Source: Ligula intestinalis (taxonomy: Eukaryota; Platyhelminthes; Cestoda; Diphyllobothriidea; Diphyllobothriidae). From it: a stretch of DNA of 64,000 nucleotides. Below are positions 45,137-58,300 of the stretch, in pieces. Location of the stretch: assembly GCA_036362985.1 (NCBI GenBank), contig JAYGXS010000001.1, positions 34,007,767 through 34,071,766 on the forward strand, given 5' to 3'. The notes under the pieces were generated by a model that saw nothing but the letters and a program-made list of their open reading frames with translations, was not told where the DNA came from and made no database searches. The translations under genes and the position numbers were made by a program. The first letter of the stretch is position 1. Each line of letters opens with the position of its first letter.

Positions 45137-45193
45137 AATTCATCTTCTGAATTTTTTAATGGGAATTTTCGAAAATTTAAGACTCTTAGATCC

Positions 45194-48100
45194 ACGAGAT
45201 ATGTTAATGTTGGTTTTTAATAATCAAAAATATGCAAAGGGGTGGTGTTTGATTTGAAAAATGGGTGTTCTTATTGGTTTTCACTCATCGAAACCAAGAG
45301 AATTTCTGAGTGAAAAGTACAGAAACAGTGTTTGATGTCTCGAATGAAACACTAGCCAAACTTCTGGACTGCATTTGCGGTGCAAAACATTAGTAAGTTG
45401 AGGAGATTTAGTAACGTTGAAACATGCCGGCAGTCTACAGCAGCCAAACTGGCTAAACCATGACAAGTTATGCATCATATATTTTTATAAAGATATCCAA
45501 TATCCTCCGAAATTTGCCAAAAAGGTCTGCAAAATCACGTTGCATTATGCTCAGTTGGCATAAAGTTGCGCCGACTTCCAAATATTAAACTTAAAGTCAA
45601 ATATATTTCGCTTTCAAAATTTTGCTAATTTCATTTGCACATAATTTTGAACGCGACATGCGTTTGGACTTGCGTTGTGATTTTCAACAATTCTTCCACG
45701 CGAGACATATAACATTTTCCAATATATAAGCAAGATGACTACCTTGAACCCGAAAAAATTTTCTACAGGATGCGTTTTAAGTGGGCAGATATGGTAGTAT
45801 CTTAGTAGACATATCGTAATCTCCAAAACATTTTGTATACTAATTGTTTAAAACCTAATTATATCATTCTATAAGCAAGTTTTAAAAAGATATAATAAAC
45901 GAAAAAATGAATACAATACAATTCTTATTTCCATTTGTCCATAAAATATATCTTAGTTCCCAAGCACCTTGGAAATATGCATAAAAATACTTATCAGCAG
46001 TCATTTTATTATTGAGTATGACTTTCATACACAGTCTACAGTGGATGCATGTAGAAGTCAGCATTATTGCCGGATTAAAGATCCCAAGTAATTTCTTCCA
46101 GCAAAGAGTACGTTTCAGAGTTTTTTCAGCGTTTGATAATATGGACCGCCTACGGTACAGCATGAATTACCAACGAGACAATTTATATTTCAAAGCGTTT
46201 CATTTACACTAGCGTGTGTGATATCGTAAAGTAGGTTAACTGATAGTGTTAAGTTACAAAAAATATTGCCATTGGTAGAGATTAAGATGTCATTTAAACC
46301 ATTGGCAGTCTTTTACCGCAGGGTTTCATCAAATCGCAGATACCCCTTGCACTTCTGTTCATCGGCGAAAAGGCAATTAAATTCTGTTGAAGCCTAAAAT
46401 AAACTTAGAGTCGGCAAATCCTTCTTTCCCTAACCCATAAATGAAGGTAGTTCTTGACATGAATTTAAGTAGCAGATATAGATGCTTTACTTAAAAAATC
46501 AAGCTACCACGAAGAGAATGGGCATTTTTTGAATATTTTTGTTTCTAAGAGATTAAGCTATTTTTAACCCGATCGTGCATAAAGAACGGTTAACTTTAAC
46601 TTTAACTAGGCAACAGCTGAGCTGAATAGCAACGCATTACTTATCATGTTTACCCAAACCATGTGCGCAGCTTAAGACATCTTTTTATCTCAAGTTAATT
46701 AAGTGAATAACTTGATGTAGCATTTTTCTGAGAGGAATTATAAAATATCTTAAGCGTCCTTACTCTTGTGGGCATAATTGGAAAAAACTCAAATAAATAT
46801 TTTTTCGAATTAAATATCATTTCGTGAACGAAGGTTTCGAAAATGGAACATTTGATTTGCCCATACAACTTTATAAGATGCTCTTGTACACACTGGTTAA
46901 TGAGAACCAGTCTTCTAACCAGTCTTCTAACTTTTACTTCCAGATTTTAACGTTTATTATTGGGTATTTTCTGCTGAAGTTATCTACAATATTATTCCGC
47001 CAGTCGCCAAAGGCCTTTTCGCATTTTGCACTGAAAGCCATTTTATCGCTCAATTATATTTGTACGTTGTTCCAGCACCTCCTCGGGGAAATTTTTATAT
47101 TCCAAATGCAAGGTGCAATGTGCCTGAATTTAAATATGCTCCATGACAAACTAGTTGTAGAAAAAGCCTGATTTTTCTGACATTGCTTCTGATTGAATTT
47201 CCTAGAGAAACCGCAAATCCTAATTTCAGCGTGAGTTTTCTGGATGTTCTCTCTACTTCCCCTGAATTGGTAGGACTTTGTATGGTTTGAAGATGTCGTA
47301 GAGCGAAGAAAAGTGGATCATCTTGAAAACCTAGAATGCGTATCGCAATGAAAAAGTGATACGTTAAATATGTTAGTCCATTTTTAGTTCTTTTAACTCA
47401 TTTATTTCTTTGTCTTATTTATGAGCTAACCGAAAATCGAAGTGTCTTCATAATCAAGGTGGGCGCAATGATATGCCGTGACAAAAATCAATATTTTCAT
47501 GAGCATTGTATTTTATTCTAGTATTATCAAACATTTTATAAACATTCAAGTATTTTATTCTTTAAATGCTTGCGAGAAAGAATTCATTCCTGAGAGAGAC
47601 ATTAACTTATTTTCCACGAGGCCACTTGATATCTTCCAGGCCCATCTTAAACTGCGGCTTTTTAAGTTTGTTCGGCTTAATTGTAGGAGTGTTAAATTAA
47701 GTGAAGTGTTAATCCGTCGGTCAATTAGGATTTTTGAGCATCCTTCTAGATAGAGGCGTGTGATTTTGCACAAACCAGTTCACTGAAACCTTAAAATGCT
47801 TATGCCGTATTTACTGAGTTGTGATTTTCCTCAGCTAATTCAACCTACCAATTTGAACCCATTGTGTAAAAGCATCCAGACGACTCCACAAAATAAACAT
47901 ATATCATGGCAAAGAGTTAAGAGACAAAACCAATAATTGATTTTGATGGGGTCCACTGTGTGCTATTCCACAGAGTAGATGACATGTGCATTTGTTAGCT
48001 TATACTCTTAGTCGACTTAAACTGCATCAGCCAAACTCTCTCCTGCCTATCCCCACTTTAGCCCGCTTTTCTGCTCAAGTCAAGAAGATAAGGGGCGCTG

Positions 48101-50668
48101 GTAATTTGCACGGCCTGAACCGCCGCTAAGCATGTCACCAAAACGTGGCTCGGATCCCACGAAAGAATGGAAGTGTCATAAAGACTAGCTCAGAAAAGAG
48201 TCATTGTAGCCTGACTGTCAACCCGCCAGACGTGCACCCCACACGGCTATTCAATCGTCGCTCTCGACGATGTCCACCGCGATATTCAAGAAGCTGCAGG
48301 CAGACGCGATGACTATATCTGTATTATACTGAAAGTAGCCTCGCAGGATCTACCTTGTTCCTTCACCACTCTCACACCTGTATCCGACGTCAAGACAATA
48401 ATCAAGAGGAGTGGACATGAGGGAGGATGCAGACGACTGGCGCGACCAACACTCAACACGCGTACCAACAGCACGCCTCGCGAGGCAGGTTCCCGCCTGG
48501 GAGCGTCATAAAAGCCGCATTAAGAATGAGTCAGTAAGCCTGAATCTTAAAAAGCCACTACACAGAACAAGATACATACTGGGCTGACTGCCGTGTCAAT
48601 GATATCCCGTCAGTTGGCAACCCTCCAAGCCACGGCTTTTAGCACTCCGTGATGGTTTCAAGCGCATCGGATTGTTTATACTGAGGAAAAAAATGTACTG
48701 ACGGTCGACCTCGCTCTCTCCTCCACTGCCAACAACAGGCCACGACCTAGCTCATCGATTGCCTGAGGTGGAATGAGCGCAGTGCTAAAAAGGAAAAAAA
48801 ACAAATTGATGTGTATTGTAGAGTTGCTTGTGTAAGGAAAGAGAAAAGGAAGAAGATAGAAAGAGGAGGAGGTAGGTGCAAGGAAAAAAGGAAAGCAACG
48901 AAGATAACGAAGACAAGAACGAGTACACTCACACAAAGCAAGTCAAGCCACACAAATATACACTGCACTGATCAATTGAAAAACGTCAAAGTAAAATTTG
49001 AACTCACCTTCCTACTCTCAGGCTGGGATTACACATACAGGAGATGATTTGTATAGATAACGAGCCGATTATCACACTTCCCACTTGCGTGCGAGATATT
49101 GTTTGCAAAAAGGCGTTATCTGCTGTCAGACGTGACTATGCGTGCTGTAGAGACTGGTAAGGAGAGATGCGGTTAAGTGGTATAGCCCGCGGTATTCTTC
49201 AGCAGGTTTTCAAAGGGGCGCGTATGTCTGAATAAGCCCCTGTGTGCGGACAGTGGAGACTGATGTGACAAAGGCCTGTCGGGTCTCCTGCTAATCCCGC
49301 ACCAGTCTCACAAGCATATATTTCCAAATGGCTAACGGGACCGAGTTAATGCATCACTTCACAACTCACTGCGTGATAATATTGTTGCTCCTGGTCTGCC
49401 TTCTTACCCAGGCCTGAATTTTTTTATCAGTCTGTCCTGAAGGCTATATAATGGATGCGTTTCCTCTTGAAGACATTTTTTATTTCGCACAAAAATAGTG
49501 GTTGGTTTCAGGAGAAATTAGATTTCCACATTAATTTTATTGATGACTTCTGTTTCCAATGCCCAGAATTGGGCCAATACAGAAACTGGCAAAATGTTAT
49601 CGCAGTTCTAAAGACACAGAGTGTGAAACAAATACAGGTCATCGGTATTGCAATCGAAAACAATATCCAGAAGGGTGAAGTTGGCGTCCATTTGGTAAAG
49701 CTGGCCTCCAGTGTCCCTTGAACTGTTTATCAATGCCACAGCTTTCTTTAGAAACCAAATCCTTTTCTGAAGCACAAGGTTCAGTTGGCAAAGCTGGCAT
49801 GGCTGTCGTAAAAAATTGAACTACGACGTTATAGCAGGGTTGGATATAAAGCGCGATAAACTAAAATAACATAAATTTATCGTGCTAGCAAAATAGTATC
49901 AATAGTTTGCCCAAATAAAATCCAAATAGGCAAACAAAAACTGCCAAATGCCGACTCTTGCCATGTCCTACGTAAGCTGAGGTTCTTACTTTCTCAGATT
50001 GCAGATTACAGATTATTAGATTCTTGCTCGTGGGAAATACAGCTTGCAATTAAATCACGGAATCCATTCTGCATTATTAAAAGTTCTGACCTTCAAGACC
50101 GACCATAGTCCAGGTCCAACTTAGAAACTGACTTCGGTTGAAGAGCTGGTACGAGAAGACTTTCTAACGATTATTCACTCTTACCTAGGGACCAGCCTTC
50201 TTCGGTACTACTATAGAGCGTTAACTTATCAATGAGTTTTAGTTTGTCGAAACCTTAATCAGACCATTAGTACTCTTATAATTTGTTAAAATAGGCAGGA
50301 CACAGGCAAAGTAAAATTTTCCATACGATATTCTGGAAGTTAAAATTAAACTTGAGTACCAAGGGTTGTGCATAATTTGATACAATTGTGTACATTTTCA
50401 ACTGATTGGAGACCCACTTTAGTCGTTATATTTAACTGTTGTAGCCTCTAAGAATAAAAACACTTGATGGGATAAATAGATGAAACCAAGCCTGGTATGG
50501 GTTGATTATCTGCTAACATTCCTGCAGCCTTTCTATGGGCTTGCTTTTTCCGGTGACTCATTCAATTTTTCGGATGCAAGCGAATGTTATAAGATCAACC
50601 TTAGTTAACTTCTTGTCCACATGTGAAGAGTTAATTTTTATCTATAACGAAATAGTATTTAAAAATAT
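45194..50668. other. Spacer with one GC-rich island
   Basis: It is AT-rich overall. The island at about 47980-48780 is GC-richer and has no clear coding frame. It may be an unrecognised repeat. A CAGTCTTCTAAC doublet lies at 46908-46931. Frames at 46824-47171 and 49455-49721 show no domain. Confidence 0.4.
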
Positions 50669-51255
50669 ATTAATTGGCAAAAGTAGCTTATGTAGGCCCA
50701 CTCATATGGCCCTAGTTCCAGCACTTTGTCCTGCAAAAACGGTCGGTATAGAGTTTTGCGGGGTGAGGAAATAGGATAGGCAGAGAAGTAAATTTTTGAA
50801 TTTCTAAAGTAAACAAATTTAGTCAAAGTTGCTTTCCGCGGCCGCTGGAGGTAAGTTGTTCCGCATGTATATTGAAGGTGTGCGCGGCGCTTTGCGCTGC
50901 GGACTATACTAATCTAAATCCAGAACGGTAAGTTGGACCTCAGGTAAGTTGAAGTAGACGAACTCCTAACCACCATTTCAGTTTTTCGGGAGATTCAAGA
51001 AACCTGCAATTATATAATTGGGTTTTTCCGCAAAAAGTTAAATAATAATACAGATAAGAAAATCTACAGATATAAATCAATAACACTTCTAAATACAGTA
51101 AAATAAAAATGCGTTTAGCATTTATTAAAGTATATTCTACTGCGTGTCCTACTTCTCCACCCATAAAACCTTATAACCACCGTTTTCATAGGAAAAAATG
51201 CAGAGAGTAGGGAATAATGTGTTTGTCTACATAAGCTACTATTGCCGATTAGTTT
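50669..51255 (-). mobile_element. TIR element, copy 2 (about 590 bp), opposite orientation to copy 1
   Basis: The left end TAATTGGCAAAAGTAGCTTATG (from 50669) reappears on the minus strand of the right end as TAATCGGCAATAGTAGCTTATG. Inside the repeats are CCTA, GCA.TTT.TCCT and AAAACGGT.G.TATA. The interior on the minus strand (AACTTACCTGAGG, CAACTTACCGTTC, GTAGTCCGCAGCG, GCGCCGCGCACACCTTC) matches copy 1 at 22110-22185. This gives two diverged copies of one element family, inserted in opposite directions. There is no transposase. Confidence 0.68.
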
Positions 51256-54200
51256 ATCCGCATGCGCACTTGGGCGCTTCGGAAATTTTTCTGTTTTAGC
51301 AGATTAAGCCATGCAAAAATGCGTAAGAAAAACGCCTATCGTACCATTTAAGCATGGTAATTATTTGACTGCTAATTAGCGACTGTGGTTATTTAACTAA
51401 TAGAAGCCGTACGTTTTTTTCCTCTGCACATACTATTTTTTTAAAAGCGAAGCTCTAGGTTGTCACCGTAGGGAAGCTAATGTCGACAGAATTATCCTCT
51501 AGGTACGGAACGCTGCCCCTTCATCAACTATCTTGCAGATATCGGGCTATCCAACTGAGCATTTACCTTAACATGACGGCCTCCTTTTGAAAGTGTCCTC
51601 AAACTGCTCAGATATTTAAGCTATGCACAATCCAAAATATGTCAAACTACATCAGTTATCGATATGCTCTTGTTCCAAACCTTAAGTTTTGTTCCGGAGC
51701 GAATTTGGATGACTTTAAAAAACTTAAAAACACAAATACATCCGCAAACACCTTTTTCCTCTATTTTGTAACTCCGTCTTAATTATTGCCCTCAGAATCT
51801 CTTGCTCATTTGATACTCGACAAAATCTGTGTGCGTTCACCCATACCAAGGCTACTTATTAGCATCATACCATGTGCAATGCGAAAGTCATTTGGTCTGA
51901 AGCACTCTGACACTCTGAATTCTTGTCATATGACAGTGGATGGGCTTGACATAGGAGTGCACCATGTCACGTTTTTTTTTTCAAAAACAAACGTTCTTCC
52001 AATTTTTAACAAGGTGAAGATCATGAGACAAGCAGCATTTACTGATGCCATACAATTTCCCGACCTCTTTATCAACTGCAAACGATCATTGCCTATTAAT
52101 ACGATTAATAAACTGTCCAATTAAGTATCGACTTTGATGAGTGGAGCTTGAAAGATAAATAGAGCAAATGTTTTTTAGGCTTATATGGAGGCGCATGGTG
52201 AGGAGGTAGAGGAGGGCCGTTCATATTACGGTAAATGCCTGTAAAGCCTGATTAACGAGGGAAGGGGAAAAGGTACAGGGCAGCGGTTGGTCATAAGGAG
52301 GAGGGAGGAGACGTGAGAGAGAATGACTTAGTCGATCGTTACCACTGCATTGTGAGGTTGATCTCATGATCCAGCTGCATGGATGATTCTGGTTTTATTC
52401 TCCGCGTTGCAGCGGCCTCGTCGTCGCCCTATGTCCGACTTTAAATGCAGTTTTTTGGTCAAATGTATTAACAGTGTCCACTAAGTGCTCCGTGATTAAA
52501 CTCTTGGTTATTTTCGTTTTTTTCGAATTATATCCCGTTATTTTAGAGTTACGGATGCAGGCACCTCAATGACCCTTTGAATCGTTTCCCCGGGTGAGCT
52601 GGGTCATTGCACTTCAGCCCAGAAATTATGCCAAACTAATTTCATTGCTACTCCTATACAAATTCCTATTTTAAGGTTATTCCCATCTATGCTATGCTAA
52701 AGATTTTCCCGGTTCCACTGAAACTTTGTAACGAGAAACGGTTTACTTGCCTATCTGACAGTTAGCTTAAAAGTACACGTTCAGTATCGGCAGCTGATCA
52801 GTCTCAATTGCTGCTCAATAAATGTGAGTTCAGAGTAGCCAGGCTTGCATCAAAAGGCACAAGTGTATCAGCGCGCGTCGTCTTCTTTGACGCAATTGCT
52901 TCTATTATTCTCATAAATATCAGGCACGAGTCAATACTTACGTTGGCAGTCACGGGGTAAGAAATGACTGCACTTTTGTGTGAGTATCAGACCTCAGAAT
53001 ACTTTTCAGTTATTTCTTGAAGAACTATTGGTAAACCAAAACAAACTTCTTGATAGGAAAAAAGCGACAATATCGCTTAGAGCAATAATTCAAGGCTAGA
53101 TAAACAAATTACTCACACAGCTGCAGTTTCTTATGTTTTCATAAACAAGCTTACCTTATTAAGATTCAAGTGTCTAAAGACTGGAATGCATTGGCCACTC
53201 TAGAAAAGTCCTCAAAATGTAGTTTGCGTAACATGAGGATGGGTTGACTCAGCTGTAAGCGTAATTGGGCATCATCCCTCTTCAAAATAATTAAATATAT
53301 TTTCAACGATCTGCTACGTGATCTTAGAGCAAAATCGGTGATGGCAAGTTAAATGGCGGCTGCAAGGAAAAATAATAAAAATAAATAAACGAAGATATTC
53401 TGTAGTATACATAAGAGCCGAAAGCACAGAAAACCCATAAAGACCCAGCGAGAACGGTTAATGGCTATGGGATTTAAGGCTTTGGGGTCATACGGAGACA
53501 AAAATTAAACTTTATACCAATTAAAACCATAGGAAGTGCTGGGGTACTCACTAATAAACCGAACCCCTCGCAGTTGCGTCAAACAACAGCAAAAGAGCGG
53601 CGAACTACATGTGTCTAGGAATTTAGTTATTACCTGTTGTGTCAGTATAGTAATTCATTAGGTTAATGTACTACTGACTGGTTTTTTGCAGTTTTAAATA
53701 TTATGAAATTATGCCGCGGTACCCGAAGGATTTTATCCGAAATATTCATGCCGATTTTCGGATTGAGTTTTAGAATGCCTGCCATAGTGTATTTACACCA
53801 TTTTCGCGCATTAATTTTTCCGGAACTTCAAAAAGCCAAGTAGAAAAACATGTCACCTCTTGGGGATAATAATTTGCCAGATATCCTGAGGGAACTTCCT
53901 AAGTGAAAGAGAAAATTGATGCTCAAAGTGGTAAGAGGGCCTCGAAAGAAAGGGTAGCATAACATATTTTGTTTCAAACACGAATGAAAGTGTGCTGTTG
54001 GGGGCAAAACAATTGTGATTTAATAGACTTGACAGGCATCTGATTCAGAGGACAGGTAAACGCCTGAATAGTTCCTCAAAGAATTTGATAAGATGTGCAA
54101 ATCCTGAGTCGGAGGCTGAATGCAGTCGGGCTGGAGGGATCTGACAAAATTGACATGAATTAACCAATAGGTCATGCAGTCAGTTGCACTGAAATTGACC

Positions 54201-56579
54201 CTCAGTATTTTCCACTAGATGGTTGGATTTTATAATTTAAAAAAATATTAAGGTTGGGGACAACAACGGGAATCTATCAAGAATAGGCTTTGAACTAAAG
54301 AGAACCAGCTACGCGAACCAATTTAAATTTTGTTTCAGCTGGGATCTAGTCTATGTCCTGTGAAAGATTTATAACTTTCGCTTGCCATATTCTGCAAATA
54401 TTTTCAAATACCATGACAATCTTAGGGCAGTACAGCCTGTAATATGAAGGATGATAAATGTTTTCTACCAAGTATTACTATTAGATTTGTAAGCAGCAAC
54501 AATGCATTTTTAAACTTGAGATTTTGACTCATCAATGCAGAAATGGGACTTGGAAAGGTCCCTGTCAAATCATATCAGTTGCTCCAAAGGATGCTCTGAA
54601 GTATCTGTTTTTCTGGGCCAAAATTTTGAAGCATTTAACTTACGGAAAGCAGATATTGGAAGCAGGTTTACATAGGGGACGTGGGTGACTTTGTTTATTA
54701 CGTAGGACAAACAATTTAAATCGGAAAAGTCCACCTAGGGTTCCTACGTTATGCTTATAAATACGAGCATGGCAATTTAAATGTTGTTTTTGATTTGCGT
54801 TATTTCGTGAAATGTGTTTTTTAGCTAGTACTCAGTGCAAAACTCAACAACTGACCATATATGCTTATACTTCGAAAGGGCAGTTTGCGATTTTGGAGGC
54901 AATTATAGTTGAGTATTACAGTCGCAATACTCTGATCCAACATAGCTAGTTGTGCACATACCTCAGTTGCTTGTTGTAGGACTCTTGGGGCCTGTAAATC
55001 GACAAATAATTGGGTTATTTAGGCCGGGCCAAGCAAGGGAGGATTTGTGGAGAGTCAAGACCCATGCGTTAGTTTCTTGGACCCGATGAGGCACTAGACC
55101 TCATCACTGCCGTCGTTTCTTTGTATGTACACTTCCCTGTCTGCTAATCGGAGGGACAGCAACTTCCGTGGACTTTGGCAAACTCGATCTTACCTTCGGG
55201 GAGTGCAATTCCGTTTTTTGTTGATTTTAAAGTCAACAAAAGAACAAACTTGAAATTCCCTTAGAAATTAATCACCAACTTGAAGTAGATCGGACAATTT
55301 GAAGGCTTATAGTCACAAATTGAAAGTTGATACGAATGTTCAGGCTGTTAGTCCGTTTTATCCTGTTGCGCCTTTGGTTGGCTATGTTGTTAACATTACT
55401 TAGACAGAGGCCTTATTTGCATAAAGGAGGCTTTGGCGTTCTTTTCCTTTGTTGTTAAACTAGCCTCTGGTGTTCGACATGTGATCCAAAAGCTTGAATA
55501 TCAATTATAACAGGGATATGTCATAGCCGATCTAATTTCCTCTCAACGGCTGTTGCCTCCGAGGATGGCGGTTGCTTCAGTTTCGTTTTTACTCAGTTCA
55601 ATCCAGTCCACTTACATTCATATGCAGCTTTATAAGGGCTAACTTGATTTGTTGGCTGCTTTAATGGGTGTCATGTCGGTGGTTGAATTCTCTAATGTGT
55701 CTGCGAGAGCAAACCAGACATTAATCGGTTTAACAGTATGTAACGTCCATTTCTTTCTCAAGAACACATCACTGACTACACCTCCACATGAGGAAGTAGA
55801 TTACCCATTGGTGTAGGTTGGAATTTAGTTAAATCGGCGTAGAGGGTGCAGTCGAAGGGACGAGCGTACATTGAGTACATTTTCAGTCACGTTTTGGTGG
55901 CAATACCGCTGTTTGCTGTCCGAGGATGAAGCGCATCTTTACAGTCAGCAGAGCTACACGCATTCACGTCACTGTGGCTAATCCCCTTATCTTCCGTCGG
56001 CACAGATATCGCGAGTGATTATTCATTTCAATGATGTGTAATTCGATGAGTGGGCACTGCTTATGGTGAATAATTTCTTCTTCTAGTGGTATAGTGCTAC
56101 GTGTCGCTCCTTGATTCCACTTAACGCGATTGGCGAGGAAGATTCCAGCATCCTGATTTTCTTCACCTTTGTCAGGACTGTACCTCGCGTTCGTCTTCTT
56201 GACTGCAACACTACCTTCTATACAAAGCGGAAGTGTCAGCGTATACGACCCAATTCGCCAAGAAACAGGGCGATTCCCCTCTCTGATTGCTTAATCGTGT
56301 GGTCACTGTAAAGGTCTGGAAAACTAACATTTTGGTAGAATAACCATTATCTCTCCCACGAGATATATGGTATACCGCATGTATAGGGTCCAACACGTAC
56401 GATCACCCGTAAAGGCTGCACGGAAGTGCTCTAGCAGACAATAATATGCACCTAAGCTATTCTGGTGGCAAGCTAGAAATGCTTTTTCAAGCACGAGAAC
56501 AAAATAGCCAATAAAAAGTAGGACATCCATCTAGCAAAGAAGGGCGCTTACGCACTTGTGTAGGAGGGCATTACCGACA
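51256..56579. other. Long spacer, no gene recognised
   Basis: It is AT-rich to about 55000, then mixed. A minus-strand stretch at about 55990-56230 stays open for roughly 80 codons with polar composition but no start or domain. Frames at 51786-52124 and 56111-56530 are unremarkable. Confidence 0.4.
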
Positions 56580-56830
56580 TAGTAAAAGGAGACCTGGATA
56601 GTCATTTCTGGCTTATTAGCCATCGTCGGCTCGTCATACATAACTCAAGTGTTGCCTCGGGAAATGGTGCCCTGCTCGAGTTTCGAACCCGCAACTTTGT
56701 TAATTAGAAATTCAACGTTCTAGCCACAGCGCCACGGACTCGCTGTCTTGTCGGTATTTTATGACATGTAATAACCCAGAAATGGCCAGCCTAGTCTCCC
56801 TTTTCCTTGGTGGTAATGTTTTTCTGCCAA
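56580..56830 (-). mobile_element. tRNA-derived SINE with an inverted partner fragment
   Basis: On the minus strand box A-like GTGGCTAGAACG (complement of 56716-56727) and box B GGGTTCGAAAC (complement of 56680-56690) define a tRNA-like head. The body has AAGCCAGAAATGAC and GGTCTCCTTT toward 56580, as in the 35190-35395 element. On the other side, 56770-56815 repeats the body on the + strand (ACCCAGAAATGGCC, GTCTCCCTTTTCC), so a second truncated copy lies head to head with the first. Confidence 0.65.
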
Positions 56831-57337
56831 TATCATTAGCTTTCTTGCGGCTTAGGCTCGAGTGTGATCTCCAAAAGTATAATGGACGGACGAGTGCGCC
56901 CTTCTAACTGGTCCATGTACGCCTATCTGCCCCCTGCTTATGTGTAATTTGGCTATGTTCTAAGTACGGTACGAAGAATGTACCGGTAATAACCTCTCCC
57001 AACCTGGGTACTGAATTTTGTGAAAATGATTCGTTTAAGGATGCAGTGAGCGTTTGTAAGCTATTTGGTTGTGTTCGAAAAGTGTTGTTGCAAAATTGGC
57101 CAAAATCGTCTTGGGCTTGGTATTAAACATGCAGCTATTGCGGACGACAGAGAGTATGTGCGCGGTGATTGCGTACTTAACAGTAGCAAAAAATCAGCAA
57201 ATTCCGCTATGTCATCATTTCCATGACAGTATGTTCGGAAATTTAATCCATAGGCTTGTCATTGAAAATGAAACGTAACGCGATATAGGGTCGTGTATCC
57301 TGAATCGACAGATCCATGTAGGGTCCAGGCATTATAC

Positions 57338-58300
57338 AGTACGCGCCAGAATTCGTGCAGCATGCCGACGGATGTGAAAGATTGATCTTCTTTCGCTTAT
57401 CGGCATTGACTCAAATTATGATACTGATTATTGTGTGAAGTTATTTCATCCGTGATAAGACGCAAGCTTTTTAATGAGCTTTTTCTGACCACTAAAAATA
57501 GTTATGTACTGTAAAAAGTAACAATTTAAATAGTATACGTATTTAAAATTGATTTTGGCTGTTTGATTTTATCAATTTAAACATATTTTACAAAAAAAAT
57601 GCACGAAAACGTAGTTCTTGTACTTCCTTGCTAGCAAATTACAACTTTTTAAAGTAAGCGTACCTTTGGTTTTAATAAAATTTAATATTATGAGATTTAT
57701 TATGATAATGAGGTGTTCATTCATAACATGTCGTATCCATCAATTTATTAATGCTGCCTATACTGTATAAAGCACGGTCCACACATAACGCAACATTTTA
57801 TGAGAACTATGTGAAATCTTTATCAAACTGTAAGCAAAAACGTACTTTTAATTAAACAGGATGTGCACAGTGCGTTTTTTGCAAACCTTGAATTCGAGTG
57901 AAGCAGTCAGAAGATATCAAAATTATTTGGCATTTAAGAACCCTTCGTAAAACCGAAATGTACCCTTTCTTTAAGTATAGCATTTGAAGAAGGCGTAATT
58001 TAATGCCAAACTAGTACAAGAAGTACTTTTTCGTGCATTTTTTCCGTAAAATATGCTTTAATTTATAAAGGCAGTCAAAACAGATGATAAAAATGCATAC
58101 TATTTAAGTAATTATTTTTTACAGTTGTATTAGTCCTCAGAACGCAGCTTGTTAAAAAACCCGCATCCTTTCATGACTGAAATAACTTCAGAATAGGCTT
58201 TATGATAATCAGCATTCAAACCTTACTCAATGCCGATAATCAAAAGAGTATCAACCTTTCGCATATGTCGGCAGGTTGTACGAATTCTGGCGCGTATCGA
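57338..58300. repeat. Long imperfect inverted repeat, arms of about 350 bp
   Basis: From TACGCGCCAGAATTCGT at 57338 the + strand aligns, block by block, with the minus strand from about 58300 down to about 57950: CGGCATTGA, GAAGTTATTTC, ACTGTAAAAA, TTTAAATAGTAT, CATATTTTAC and AAAAATGCACGAAAA, then TTCTTGTACT, in the same order on both. The arms are diverged, perhaps 70 percent by eye, with about 260 bp between them. On the right the similarity ends where a tRNA-like head follows (58430-58486), so the arms are best read as two copies of one SINE-like family in opposite orientation, the left one 5' truncated. Confidence 0.65.

Larger units (their letters stand above)
44066..45193 (-). mobile_element. 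Palindromic Penelope-like insertion, copy E
   Basis: Arms 44077-44401 and 44825-45149 are each 325 bp and reverse complements with only two mismatches that I find. They enclose 423 bp of minus-strand GIY-YIG coding sequence. Each arm ends in a hammerhead motif pointing outward. The inner part of each arm is reverse transcriptase/linker sequence pointing toward the centre. The flanks ACTCTTGGATCC (44066-44077) and ACTCTTAGATCC (45182-45193) form a probable 12-bp target duplication with one mismatch. A 32-base tail (45150-45181) follows the right arm. Penelope-like elements are known to carry terminal repeats in direct or inverted orientation. The high arm identity means the palindrome formed recently or during a single insertion. 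Confidence 0.82.

Noticed and set aside
50830..51060. Apparent inversion of the interior of the TIR element between its two copies
   Set aside because: With terminal inverted repeats, insertion of the whole element in the opposite direction gives the same picture, so no internal inversion is needed.
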